Source: Streptomyces spiralis (lineage in GTDB: Bacteria > Actinomycetota > Actinomycetes > Streptomycetales > Streptomycetaceae). From it: DNA of 64,000 nt. Positions 35,398 through 43,335 of the stretch are shown here, piece by piece (within the stretch, counting starts at the first letter, position 1; every line of letters begins with the position of its first letter). The notes beneath the pieces are model-generated. The model was not told the DNA's origin, searched no databases, and saw nothing but the letters and a program-made list of their open reading frames with translations. The position numbers were made by a program, and so were the translations under genes. The stretch covers positions 62,001 to 126,000 of the forward strand of contig NZ_BNBC01000009.1 of NCBI RefSeq assembly GCF_014654675.1, in the 5' to 3' direction.

Positions 35398-35555
35398 GTG
35401 AACCTCCCGTTGGAGATTGTGCGGCGGTGCACAAAGTCTTGCGGTGATCGATGTTAGGCAGCGGGCGGCCTCCGGCCAACCCATTCGACCAACGATTCCC
35501 CGGGTGTTTCAGGTACTGCCCGGTGTTTCAGACTCTGCCCCGCCTCCCGGGCGGC

Positions 35556-36383
35556 TCAGCCGGTGATGGCCACGGGCGCGTCCCACTCGTCGCGGTCGAC
35601 GGTGAGGGTGACGCCGCCGTGCGACTCCTTGCTGTTCACCATGTACTGGTGGGCACGGCTGTGGTTGGTGAACTGGGTGGAGCCCCACGGCCAGTCCGTG
35701 GTCGTGGTCTCCTTCTTGTCCCACAGGGCGTACCAGAGGTTGCCGGGCAGGTCGGTCTTGTTGGTGGCGGTGGCGATGGCCTTGGCGCTGGAGCTGGTGA
35801 AGCCGTAGAAGCCGGCGCGGTAGGTCTTGGTGCGCAGCTGCTTGTCGAAGGCGCGGACGTAGGCGAGCACGGCGTCGTTGCACGACTTGTCGGTGATGTC
35901 GTACGGCTCCATGTCCAGGTAGATCGCGCTGCCGGCCTTCATGCCGAGCGCGGAGGCCTTGGACACGGCGTCGTTGGCGTCGCCGGTACCCAGGGTGGAC
36001 GCGGTGGAGGCGGTGAGCTTCTCCGGGTTGGAGCTGGTCTGGCACGGCGGCTGGGCGCCGACGTAGATCGGGATGAGCTTCCAGCCGATCGAGCTGACCG
36101 ACTTCACCCAGGAGGCGGTCAGGTTGGGCTGGGAGCAGCCGCGGTTCTTGCCGCCGACGTAGACGGCTGCGGCACCGTAGTAGCCGGTGTGCCAGGCCTT
36201 CATGGTGGACAGCGAGGGCGCGGTGCAGGTGTCGAAGGCGCGTCCGGTGAACGTCTTCTGGGCCGGCCAGGTGGTCGCGGCCATCGAGGTCTGCGCCGCG
36301 ATCCCGGCACCCGCGAGAACGGCGGCACCGGCCACTCCCCACGTGATGTACCTGCGCTTCCTGGACTGCCGGTGCTCGGCCAT
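35556..36383 (-). CDS. Secreted DUF1906 (Rv2525c-like) glycoside-hydrolase-like protein
   Basis: This 275-residue protein has a signal sequence with a twin-arginine (RKRRYITWG) before a hydrophobic core, cleaved around AAQTSMA-ATT, so Tat export is possible. The mature domain (about 40-270) matches DUF1906: FTGRAFDTCTAPSLSTMKAWHTG...YYGAAAVYVGG, KLIPIYVGAQ, and IYLDMEPYD with the conserved acidic pair. The fold is a TIM barrel related to glycoside hydrolases. Four cysteines may form disulfides. The role is probably cell-wall related. The ATG has GGGGTGGGG upstream. Confidence 0.85.
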   Translation of the reverse strand: MAEHRQSRKRRYITWGVAGAAVLAGAGIAAQTSMAATTWPAQKTFTGRAFDTCTAPSLSTMKAWHTGYYGAAAVYVGGKNRGCSQPNLTASWVKSVSSIGWKLIPIYVGAQPPCQTSSNPEKLTASTASTLGTGDANDAVSKASALGMKAGSAIYLDMEPYDITDKSCNDAVLAYVRAFDKQLRTKTYRAGFYGFTSSSAKAIATATNKTDLPGNLWYALWDKKETTTTDWPWGSTQFTNHSRAHQYMVNSKESHGGVTLTVDRDEWDAPVAITG

Positions 36384-36402
36384 CCCCACCCCTGTCTGTG
36401 GC

Positions 36403-36455
36403 TGTGTGCACGCGCGCGTGCGTGCGTGCACGGGCACGCGTGCGTGTCGGATGCG
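36403..36455. repeat. Alternating purine-pyrimidine stretch
   Basis: About 28 consecutive alternating G/C-T/A bases (GTGTGCACGCGCGCGTGC...) followed by further CG/TG steps lie in the 36384-36799 gap, upstream of the DUF1906 gene. Such sequence can adopt Z-DNA. The gap also holds the promoter of the next forward gene and no gene. Confidence 0.55.
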
Positions 36456-36799
36456 GCGTACGGCGACGGTCGCGCGACGTACGTCCGCTGGAATACGTTG
36501 CTGAGCCCCCTGATACGGCGCCTGCGTCCGGCTGCGGACACTCCCCCGGCGCCTGAGGCGGATCGCAAAGTAACCGATGTGGTTCCTGTGAACAGGAAAC
36601 GGAGCCTTTGGATCAGCACATGACTATCACAAGCAACGGCAAAAACATCTGTGCCCGCAGCGGCACTCTCACTCCCGGGACGTCAGGCCTTCGGCCTTGA
36701 CCGGCTGTTGACGAACCCCTGACCTGTGCATGATCTGTGTGCCTTCTGAGCGTCGTAGGGTCCGCTGGCCACCCCCACGGCTCGTTCAGAAGGACTTGC

Positions 36800-37510
36800 A
36801 TGCACATCCCGTCCCGCGCCGCTCGCGTTCTCGCCGTGGCCGCGCTCCCCCTGGCCCTGGCGGCCTGCGGCTCGACCGAGAGCTCCTCGGCCAAGGCCAC
36901 GGCGTCCCCGTCCCACTCCGCGGACCCGAACGCCGGCCTGCCCACCGGTGCGCAGCTGAAGAAGGCGCTCGCCCCGGCGTCCTTCTTCCGGGCCGGTTTC
37001 ACCTCCGACCCCGACGCCACCCGGGACACCGGAGACACCTACGTTCCGCCGGCCACCAAGAGCCCGGCGAAGCCCGACTGCACGCGGCTGGGGGGCACGT
37101 CCTGGATCGACATCGCCGGTGTCACCGGGGTGTCCTTCGCCCAGGGCGACTACGTCAGCGAGAACACGTCCGAGGAGATCGCCCAGCAGATCGACACCTT
37201 CCGCGGCACGACGGCGGCGAGCGTGCTGAAGGAGGTGAAGACGATCGCGACGACCACCTGCGCGACCTTCACCGACCCCCAGACCCACACGAAGGTGAAG
37301 GTCGCCGCCCGGGCCACGCCCGGCCTGGGCGACGAGGCCTGCACGATCACCCTGACGGACGCCTCCTGGGAGAACGGCACCACGCTCGTCGCCGCCCGCG
37401 TCGGCACCGACCTCGTCAGCGTGCTCTCGACGGACGGCCACGACAACGGCGCCGCCACGGCGAAGAAGCTGACGCAGCGGATCGTCACATCCCTGGAGAA
37501 GACGTCCTGA
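36800..37510 (+). CDS. Predicted lipoprotein of unknown function
   Basis: This 236-residue protein has a lipobox (LALAACGST, C23) and a Ser/Thr-rich segment before a compact domain (about 60-235) with four cysteines (CTRLGG, TTTCATF, EACTITL). GDTYVPPATKSPAKPDC and ARVGTDLVSVLSTDGHDNGAATAKKLTQRIV look like the exported 'sensor-domain'-type fold of actinobacterial lipoproteins. AAGGA five bases before the ATG supports the start. A TTGACG hexamer about 90 bases upstream could be a -35. Its function is unknown. Confidence 0.75.
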   Translation: MHIPSRAARVLAVAALPLALAACGSTESSSAKATASPSHSADPNAGLPTGAQLKKALAPASFFRAGFTSDPDATRDTGDTYVPPATKSPAKPDCTRLGGTSWIDIAGVTGVSFAQGDYVSENTSEEIAQQIDTFRGTTAASVLKEVKTIATTTCATFTDPQTHTKVKVAARATPGLGDEACTITLTDASWENGTTLVAARVGTDLVSVLSTDGHDNGAATAKKLTQRIVTSLEKTS

Positions 37511-37565
37511 CCGTGCCCTACTCTTGCCCCCTGCAATGCCGTGGGGGGCGAAAGTGGGGGTGGAG

Positions 37566-37943
37566 ATGGAAAAGCGTCTGGAAGCCGGCTGGCTCCAGCG
37601 GATCGCCTGGCTGGTCCTGGCCTGGGGCTCGCTGGGCCTGCTGGTGTGGGTGCCGTTCCTGTACGTGGCGATCCGCCGCGGCCGGGGCTCGGACTGGGGG
37701 GCGTTCGCCTCGTTCCTGCTGTACGAGTGCGTCACGGTGACCTGGGTGGCCCTCATGCCCGCGGAGGGCAGCGACGACACCCTGTTCGGCCTGGTCCTCA
37801 TCGCGTGTCTGCTGGTCGCGGCGCTGATGCTGCTGTTCGCCGTCTTCGACAGGCGGGCGGCAGAGGCCGCCGCCCCGCAGGTGTACGGGGTCCCGTCGGC
37901 GCCCGTGCAGGGGCAGCCGTACGGGTATCCCTACGGCCGGTAG
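37566..37943 (+). CDS. Small integral membrane protein
   Basis: This 125-residue protein has three hydrophobic segments (about 11-35, 50-63, 72-97) and a soluble Tyr/Pro/Gly tail ending GQPYGYPYGR. A GTG two codons upstream is also possible. It begins 55 bases after the lipoprotein stop, so the genes may be co-transcribed. I do not recognise the family. Confidence 0.65.
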   Translation: MEKRLEAGWLQRIAWLVLAWGSLGLLVWVPFLYVAIRRGRGSDWGAFASFLLYECVTVTWVALMPAEGSDDTLFGLVLIACLLVAALMLLFAVFDRRAAEAAAPQVYGVPSAPVQGQPYGYPYGR

Positions 37944-37957
37944 GAACCGGCCACCTG

Positions 37958-38032
37958 CCTCTTCGTCTTGCACCTCTTCGTCTTGCACCTCTTCGTCTTG
38001 TACCTCTTCGACTTGTTCCTCTTCGTCCGGAG
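37958..38032. repeat. Five-copy 15-base tandem repeat upstream of a gene
   Basis: Five head-to-tail 15-base units: CCTCTTCGTCTTGCA (37958, 37973), one with TTGTA (37988), one with CGACTTGTT (38003) and one CCTCTTCGTCCGGAG (38018). The last unit carries the ribosome site GGAG six bases before the next ATG. It is not coding in an obvious way and is not CRISPR-like. It could vary in copy number between strains. Confidence 0.9.
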
Positions 38033-38037
38033 TCCCC

Positions 38038-38481
38038 ATGGCCCTGAACGCCCGACGCACCCGTCAACTGCTGGAGGCGGCCGCTCCGTTGCTGCTTCAG
38101 GGCGAACGGGTCGAGCTCACCACCCTGGCCGGCGTCGGCACAGTCTCCGTGCGCAAGCAGGCGCTGACCGCCGCCGTGGTGGGCGTGCTCAGCGCGGGCA
38201 CGGTGATGGCCACGGTCACGCCCCGCCCGATGTACCTGGTCCTCACCGACCAGCGGGTGCTGTTCTTCGACGGAAACCGCGGCGGCAAGCCGGGCCCGGC
38301 GCAACTGGACCTGCCCCGCCCCCATGTCTCCGTCGGTGGCTCGAAGAAGGCCTTCCTCGGCCTGCAGTACGTCACCCATCTGTCGGTGGCCGGCCAGGAC
38401 AAGGGCCTGAAGATCACGTTCCCGGTCCAGCACCGCGCGGACGGCCCACGGTTCGTGTCCGGCCTGCCGACAACGCGCTGA
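38038..38481 (+). CDS. Small predicted membrane-associated protein
   Basis: This 147-residue protein starts right after the tandem repeat. It has one hydrophobic helix (about 42-60, KQALTAAVVGVLSAGTVMATVT) followed by a PH-domain-like pattern (PRPMYLVLTDQRVLFFDG...GLQYVTHLSVAGQDKGLKITFP). That arrangement resembles bacterial PH-domain proteins in which a helix precedes the domain. Its function is unknown. Expression may depend on the repeat, whose last unit supplies the ribosome site. Confidence 0.6.
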   Translation: MALNARRTRQLLEAAAPLLLQGERVELTTLAGVGTVSVRKQALTAAVVGVLSAGTVMATVTPRPMYLVLTDQRVLFFDGNRGGKPGPAQLDLPRPHVSVGGSKKAFLGLQYVTHLSVAGQDKGLKITFPVQHRADGPRFVSGLPTTR

Positions 38482-38541
38482 CACGCTCGGGCCGCCGAAG
38501 CCGACGCCCTGCGTGTGGTACTTGAGGGCTTCGGCGACTGA

Positions 38542-39360
38542 TCAGGCGCCGCACTGCTTCAGCATCATCCGCTTGTCCGCCGGCGTCACCGGCAGCTCGT
38601 ACTTCCGTGACACCTGGGCGAAGCGCACGCTGTACGCGCACCGGATGCCCTTGCTCGGCGGGAGCCAGGTCGCCGGGCCGGAGTCGCCCTTGGCGGAGTT
38701 GGCGGGGCCGTCCACGGGGAGCAGGTTGAGCGGGTCGTTGGCTATCTGCTCGCGCTTGTCCTTCGTCCAGTGCGCGGCACCCATCTGCCAGTCGTAGGAC
38801 AGCGGCATGACGTGGTCGATCTGGACGGTGGTCGCGTGCGACTTGGTCCACTGGATCGTGTGGCCCGTGTACGGGTCGTCCAGGGTCATCGAGACGATCA
38901 CACAGTTGGAGCCCTTGCGGAAGCGCACGTCCTGGCCGTCGCGTTTCAGCAGGTCGTTGCGGGTGTCACAGCCGTTGCGCGCCCACGGGACGCCGTCCGC
39001 GGTGTCCATCCACGCGTAGCCGAACCTGTCCCGGTCGTAGCCGGTCTTCGGGCCGCGCCCCTTCGTCGACAGCGACTCGATGAGCGCGCGGGCCGCGGCC
39101 TTGTCGGCCTCGCTCGTCAGGGGCGCCAGGCCCGGCTTCGTGCCGTCGGGGTTCTTCAACGGGCTGACGGAGTGTCCGTCCGACGCCGGGGCGGGCGCTC
39201 CGCTCCCCGTCGGCGAACTGCCGCTGTTCGCGCCGCCGTCGCACCCGCTGACCAGTGCCACGGCGGCGCACACCGCCACGCCGCCGGCCCGCAGCAGAGG
39301 GCGCGCCCCGCCACGGTGCCTCGCGAGCCCCTCCGTACCCCGGCGCACCTCTGCGCGCAT
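38542..39360 (-). CDS. HNH endonuclease-type (GmrSD/DUF1524) lipoprotein
   Basis: This 272-residue protein has a lipobox (ALVSGCDGG, C40). The mature part contains the DUF1524/GmrSD-C type HNH core: VQIDHVMPLSYDWQMGAAHW (D182-H183), then the conserved NDPLNLLPVDGPANSAKGDSGPATWLPP, and a final AYSVRFAQVSRKYELPVTPADKRMML. In secreted form these proteins are common in Streptomyces and are called HNH-family proteins. They may degrade extracellular DNA, though activity is not proven. The ATG with GGGGAGG upstream was used. Confidence 0.85.
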   Translation of the reverse strand: MRAEVRRGTEGLARHRGGARPLLRAGGVAVCAAVALVSGCDGGANSGSSPTGSGAPAPASDGHSVSPLKNPDGTKPGLAPLTSEADKAAARALIESLSTKGRGPKTGYDRDRFGYAWMDTADGVPWARNGCDTRNDLLKRDGQDVRFRKGSNCVIVSMTLDDPYTGHTIQWTKSHATTVQIDHVMPLSYDWQMGAAHWTKDKREQIANDPLNLLPVDGPANSAKGDSGPATWLPPSKGIRCAYSVRFAQVSRKYELPVTPADKRMMLKQCGA

Positions 39361-39520
39361 GAGCCCTCCCCTTGCCGTGCGGCCCCACCTTCGTGTGCCG
39401 GGCCTGTCTTTCCCGTGCCCACGGTAATCGGGAAGATGTGCGGCTCGGGCGGGGCGCGAGGAGGCAAACGGCGCAGATGGGGCGTATCGGCGATGCTTTG
39501 TATCCTGTGCCCGGACGGGG

Positions 39521-42500
39521 CTACGAGCCCAGGACGGACGCCAGGAACTCACCGACCCAGCCCAGCAGTTCGCGGCCGATCAGCGGCTTGCCGCCGACCT
39601 TCGCCGTCTTCGGGCGGGGCACCAGGACCTGGTGCACGGCCGGCTTGATGACCGTGCCCGGGTACAGGCGCTTCAGGCGCAGTTCCTGGGACTCGCGCAA
39701 CTCCACCGGGGCGAACCGGATGTTGTTGCCCTGGAGGACGATCTCGCCCACCCCGCAGGCGCGGGCGAGCATGCGCAGGCCCGCGACCAGGAGGAGGTTC
39801 TCCACCGGTTCGGGCAGCTTGCCGTAGCGGTCGGTGAGTTCCTCGCGGACGGCCTTGATGTCCTCCTCCGAGTTGGCGGAGGCGATCGAGCGGTAGGCCT
39901 GGAGCCGCAGGCGCTCGCCGGGCGCGTAGTCGTGCGGGACGTGCGCGTCGACCGGAAGCTCGATCTTGACCTCCAGCGGCGCCTCCTCCTCGATCTCGCC
40001 GGTCTCCAGCTGGCGGCGGTAGTCCGCGACCGCCTCGCCGACCATGCGGACGTAGAGGTCGAAGCCGACGCCCGCGATGTGGCCGGACTGCTCGCCGCCG
40101 AGCAGGTTTCCGGCGCCGCGGATCTCCAGGTCCTTCATCGCCACGTACATGCCCGCACCCATCTCCGTGTGCTGGGCGATGGTGGCGAGGCGCTCGTGGG
40201 CGGTCTCCGTCAGCGGCTTCTCCGGCGGGTAGAGGAAGTAGGCGTAGCCGCGCTCGCGGCCACGTCCGACCCGGCCGCGGAGCTGGTGCAGTTGGGAGAG
40301 GCCGAAGTTGTCGCCGCGCTCCACGATCAGGGTGTTGGCGTTGGAGATGTCGATGCCCGACTCGACGATCGTCGTGGAGACCAGCACGTCGAACTTCTTC
40401 TCCCAGAAGTCGACCACGACCTGTTCCAGGGCCGACTCCGACATCTGGCCGTGCGCCGTGGCGATCCGGGCCTCCGGCACGATCTCGCGCAGCCGCGCAG
40501 CCGCCCGGTCGATGGTCTCCACCCGGTTGTGGATGTAGAAGACCTGGCCCTCGCGCAGCAGCTCGCGGCGGATCGCCGCGCCGATCTGCTTCTCCTCGTA
40601 CGGCCCGACGAAGGTCAGCACCGGGTGGCGCTCCTCCGGCGGAGTGGTGATCGTGGACATCTCGCGGATGCCCGTCACCGCCATTTCCAGGGTGCGCGGG
40701 ATCGGGGTCGCGGACATCGTCAGCACGTCGACGTTGGCGCGCAGCTTCTTCAGCTGCTCCTTGTGCTCGACACCGAAGCGCTGCTCCTCGTCGACGATGA
40801 CCAGGCCCAGGTCCTTGAACTTCGTCTCGGAGGAGAACAGGCGGTGGGTGCCGATGACGACGTCCACCGAGCCCTCGCGCAGGCCCTCCAGGACCGCCTT
40901 CGCCTCGGTGTCGGTCTGGAAGCGGGAGAGCGCCCGCACATTGACCGGGAACTGCGAGTAGCGCTCGCTGAACGTGCCGAAGTGCTGCTGCACCAGCAGG
41001 GTCGTCGGGACCAGCACCGCGACCTGCTTGCCGTCCTGGACGGCCTTGAAGGCGGCGCGGACCGCGATCTCCGTCTTGCCGTAGCCGACGTCGCCGCAGA
41101 TCAGCCGGTCCATCGGGACCGACTTCTCCATGTCCTCCTTGACCTCGGCGATCGTGGTCAGCTGGTCGGGCGTCTCCGCGTAGGGGAAGGCGTCCTCCAG
41201 CTCGCGCTGCCAGGGCGTGTCGGCGCCGAAGGTGTGACCGGGGGCGGCCATCCGGGCCGAGTACAACTTGATCAGGTCGGCGGCGATCTCCTTGACCGCC
41301 TTCTTCGCCCGTGCCTTGGTCTTGGTCCAGTCGGCGCCGCCGAGCCGGTGCAGGGTGGGCGCCTCGCCGCCGACGTACTTGGTGATCTGCTCCAGCTGGT
41401 CGGTGGGGATGTAGAGACGGTCGCCGGGCTGGCCGCGCTTGGCCGGGGCGTACTCCACCACCAGGTACTCGCGGGTGGCGCCCTGCACGGTGCGCTGCGC
41501 CATCTCGATGTAGCGGCCTACGCCGTGCTGCTCGTGGACGATGTAGTCGCCCGCCTCCAGGGTCAGCGGGTCGATGGTCTTGCGGCGGCGGGCCGGCATC
41601 CGGGCGCCGTCCCGGGTGGCCGCGCGCTGCCCGGACAGGTCGGTCTCGGTGAGCACGGCCAGCTTCAGCGCGGGGTCGACGAAGCCGTGGTCGATGCAGC
41701 CGCACGCCACGTGCACCACCGACGGGGACGGCTCCCCGAGGTCGGCGTCCAGACGGGCCGCGATGCCCTCGCCGCCCAGCACCTCGACCGTGCGGGTGGC
41801 CGGGCCGTGCCCCTCGGTGACGTAGACGGTGCGCCAGCCGTCGGCCAGCCAGCCCTTGGTGTCGGCGAGCGCCCGCGCGGTGTCGCCCCGGTACGTCTCC
41901 GGCGCGTGCATGCCCAGTTTGAGGGTGTCCCCGCCGCCGTCGGCGTACCCGTCGTACGCCGTCTCGTCGGCGGCGAACGGGGAGACGGACCACCACATCA
42001 TGTCCAGCTCGCGGGCCCGGTCCCGGACGTCCGCGATCGACCACAGGGAGGCCGCACCGACGTCGATCGGCGCCTCGCCGCCACCGGCGCTGGCCGCCCA
42101 GGACGCCTGGAGGAACTCCTGGGAGGTCGCCACCAGGTCCGCGGCGCGCGTGCGCACCCGCTCCGGGTCGCACACCACGGCCATCGAACCCTTGGGCAGC
42201 ACGTCGAGAAGCAGCTCCATGTCGTCGACGAGGACGGGGGCGAGGGACTCCATGCCCTCCACCGCGATGCCCTCGGCGATCTTGCCGAGCAGCTCGCCAA
42301 GCTCCGGGTGCTGCTCGGCCAGGGCGCGCGCACGCGCGCGTACGTCCTCGGTGAGCAGCAGCTCGCGGCAGGGCGGGGCCCACAGGCCGTGCTCGGCCAC
42401 TTCCAGGGAGCGCTGGTCCGCGACCTTGAAGTAGCGGATCTCCTCGACGTCGTCGCCCCAGAACTCGATGCGCAGCGGGTGTTCCTCGGTGGGCGGGAAC

Positions 42501-43075
42501 ACATCCAGGATGCCGCCGCGCACGGCGAACTCGCCGCGCTTCTCCACCAGCTCCACGCGCGCGTACGCGGCGGCGGCGAGGGCTTCGACGACATCGTTCA
42601 GATCGGCGGTCCGGCCGGTTCTCAGGGCGACGGGCTCGAGGTCTCCCAGACCCTTGACCTGCGGCTGGAGCACCGAGCGGATCGGTGCGACGACGACGGA
42701 GACCGGGCCGGTCTCGGGGTCGTCGGGGCTCGGGTGGGCCAGCCGGCGCAGCACGGCGAGCCTGCGGCCCACGGTGTCGCTGCGCGGGCTGAGCCGCTCG
42801 TGCGGAAGCGTCTCCCAGGAGGGGTAGTCCACGACGCTCTCCGGCGGCAGCAGGGAGCGCAGCGCCGCGGCCAGGTCCTCGGCCTCGCGGCCGGTCGCCG
42901 TCACCGCGAGCACGGTGCGGGCGGCCTCGCGGGCCAGGGCGGCGACCGCGAAGGGGCGGGCGGCGGGCGGGCCGACGAGGTCGACGTGCATCCGGTTGCC
43001 GTCCGCGGCCGCGGTGATCGCTTCCGCGAGGGCGGGGTCCTTGACGACGGCGTCGAGCAGACCGTGCAGGCTCAT
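39521..43075 (-). CDS. mfd: Transcription-repair coupling factor
   Basis: This 1184-residue ATPase removes RNA polymerase stalled at lesions and recruits UvrA. The domain order is: a UvrB-like N-terminal module (about 20-350), the RNA-polymerase-interaction domain (about 500-600, DYIVHEQHGVGRYIEMAQRTVQG), the helicase with Walker A GDVGYGKTE (about 659-667) and DEEQRFG, RecG-like motifs (TATPIPRTLEMA, RGRVGRGRERGYAYFLY), and the C-terminal TRCF domain (about 1050-1150). Length is normal for actinobacteria. It is monocistronic. Confidence 0.96.
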   Translation of the reverse strand: MSLHGLLDAVVKDPALAEAITAAADGNRMHVDLVGPPAARPFAVAALAREAARTVLAVTATGREAEDLAAALRSLLPPESVVDYPSWETLPHERLSPRSDTVGRRLAVLRRLAHPSPDDPETGPVSVVVAPIRSVLQPQVKGLGDLEPVALRTGRTADLNDVVEALAAAAYARVELVEKRGEFAVRGGILDVFPPTEEHPLRIEFWGDDVEEIRYFKVADQRSLEVAEHGLWAPPCRELLLTEDVRARARALAEQHPELGELLGKIAEGIAVEGMESLAPVLVDDMELLLDVLPKGSMAVVCDPERVRTRAADLVATSQEFLQASWAASAGGGEAPIDVGAASLWSIADVRDRARELDMMWWSVSPFAADETAYDGYADGGGDTLKLGMHAPETYRGDTARALADTKGWLADGWRTVYVTEGHGPATRTVEVLGGEGIAARLDADLGEPSPSVVHVACGCIDHGFVDPALKLAVLTETDLSGQRAATRDGARMPARRRKTIDPLTLEAGDYIVHEQHGVGRYIEMAQRTVQGATREYLVVEYAPAKRGQPGDRLYIPTDQLEQITKYVGGEAPTLHRLGGADWTKTKARAKKAVKEIAADLIKLYSARMAAPGHTFGADTPWQRELEDAFPYAETPDQLTTIAEVKEDMEKSVPMDRLICGDVGYGKTEIAVRAAFKAVQDGKQVAVLVPTTLLVQQHFGTFSERYSQFPVNVRALSRFQTDTEAKAVLEGLREGSVDVVIGTHRLFSSETKFKDLGLVIVDEEQRFGVEHKEQLKKLRANVDVLTMSATPIPRTLEMAVTGIREMSTITTPPEERHPVLTFVGPYEEKQIGAAIRRELLREGQVFYIHNRVETIDRAAARLREIVPEARIATAHGQMSESALEQVVVDFWEKKFDVLVSTTIVESGIDISNANTLIVERGDNFGLSQLHQLRGRVGRGRERGYAYFLYPPEKPLTETAHERLATIAQHTEMGAGMYVAMKDLEIRGAGNLLGGEQSGHIAGVGFDLYVRMVGEAVADYRRQLETGEIEEEAPLEVKIELPVDAHVPHDYAPGERLRLQAYRSIASANSEEDIKAVREELTDRYGKLPEPVENLLLVAGLRMLARACGVGEIVLQGNNIRFAPVELRESQELRLKRLYPGTVIKPAVHQVLVPRPKTAKVGGKPLIGRELLGWVGEFLASVLGS

Positions 43076-43255
43076 GGAGGGCTTTCCATCCTGGGGTGGC
43101 AGGGCGTGGGCAACGCGAAGGGCCCGACTCGGGTGCGGGGCGGGCTTCCTTCAGCCTACGACGCCGGCAGCCGGACCGGTGGGGCTGTGAACAGCGCCTC
43201 GACCGTCGAACAGGTGTCCGGCACGAGTGGTGTGCGGGGTCGCCGACATGCACGA

Positions 43256-43295
43256 GCCCGGGGTCGGCAAGCCTCCTGGCTTGCCGACCCCGGGC
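43256..43295. terminator. Terminator after ABC operon 2
   Basis: An 18-base stem with a four-base TCCT loop (43256-43273 with 43278-43295) lies 41 bases after the stop of the permease gene. It is the strongest hairpin in this part. Confidence 0.85.
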
Positions 43296-43335
43296 TTCCC
43301 CGTGACCCCCGTCCACGGAGGCGTCGTCGCGGTCG

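Noticed and set aside
37958..38032. CRISPR-like array
   Set aside because: The repeats are directly adjacent 15-base units with no spacers and no cas genes nearby.
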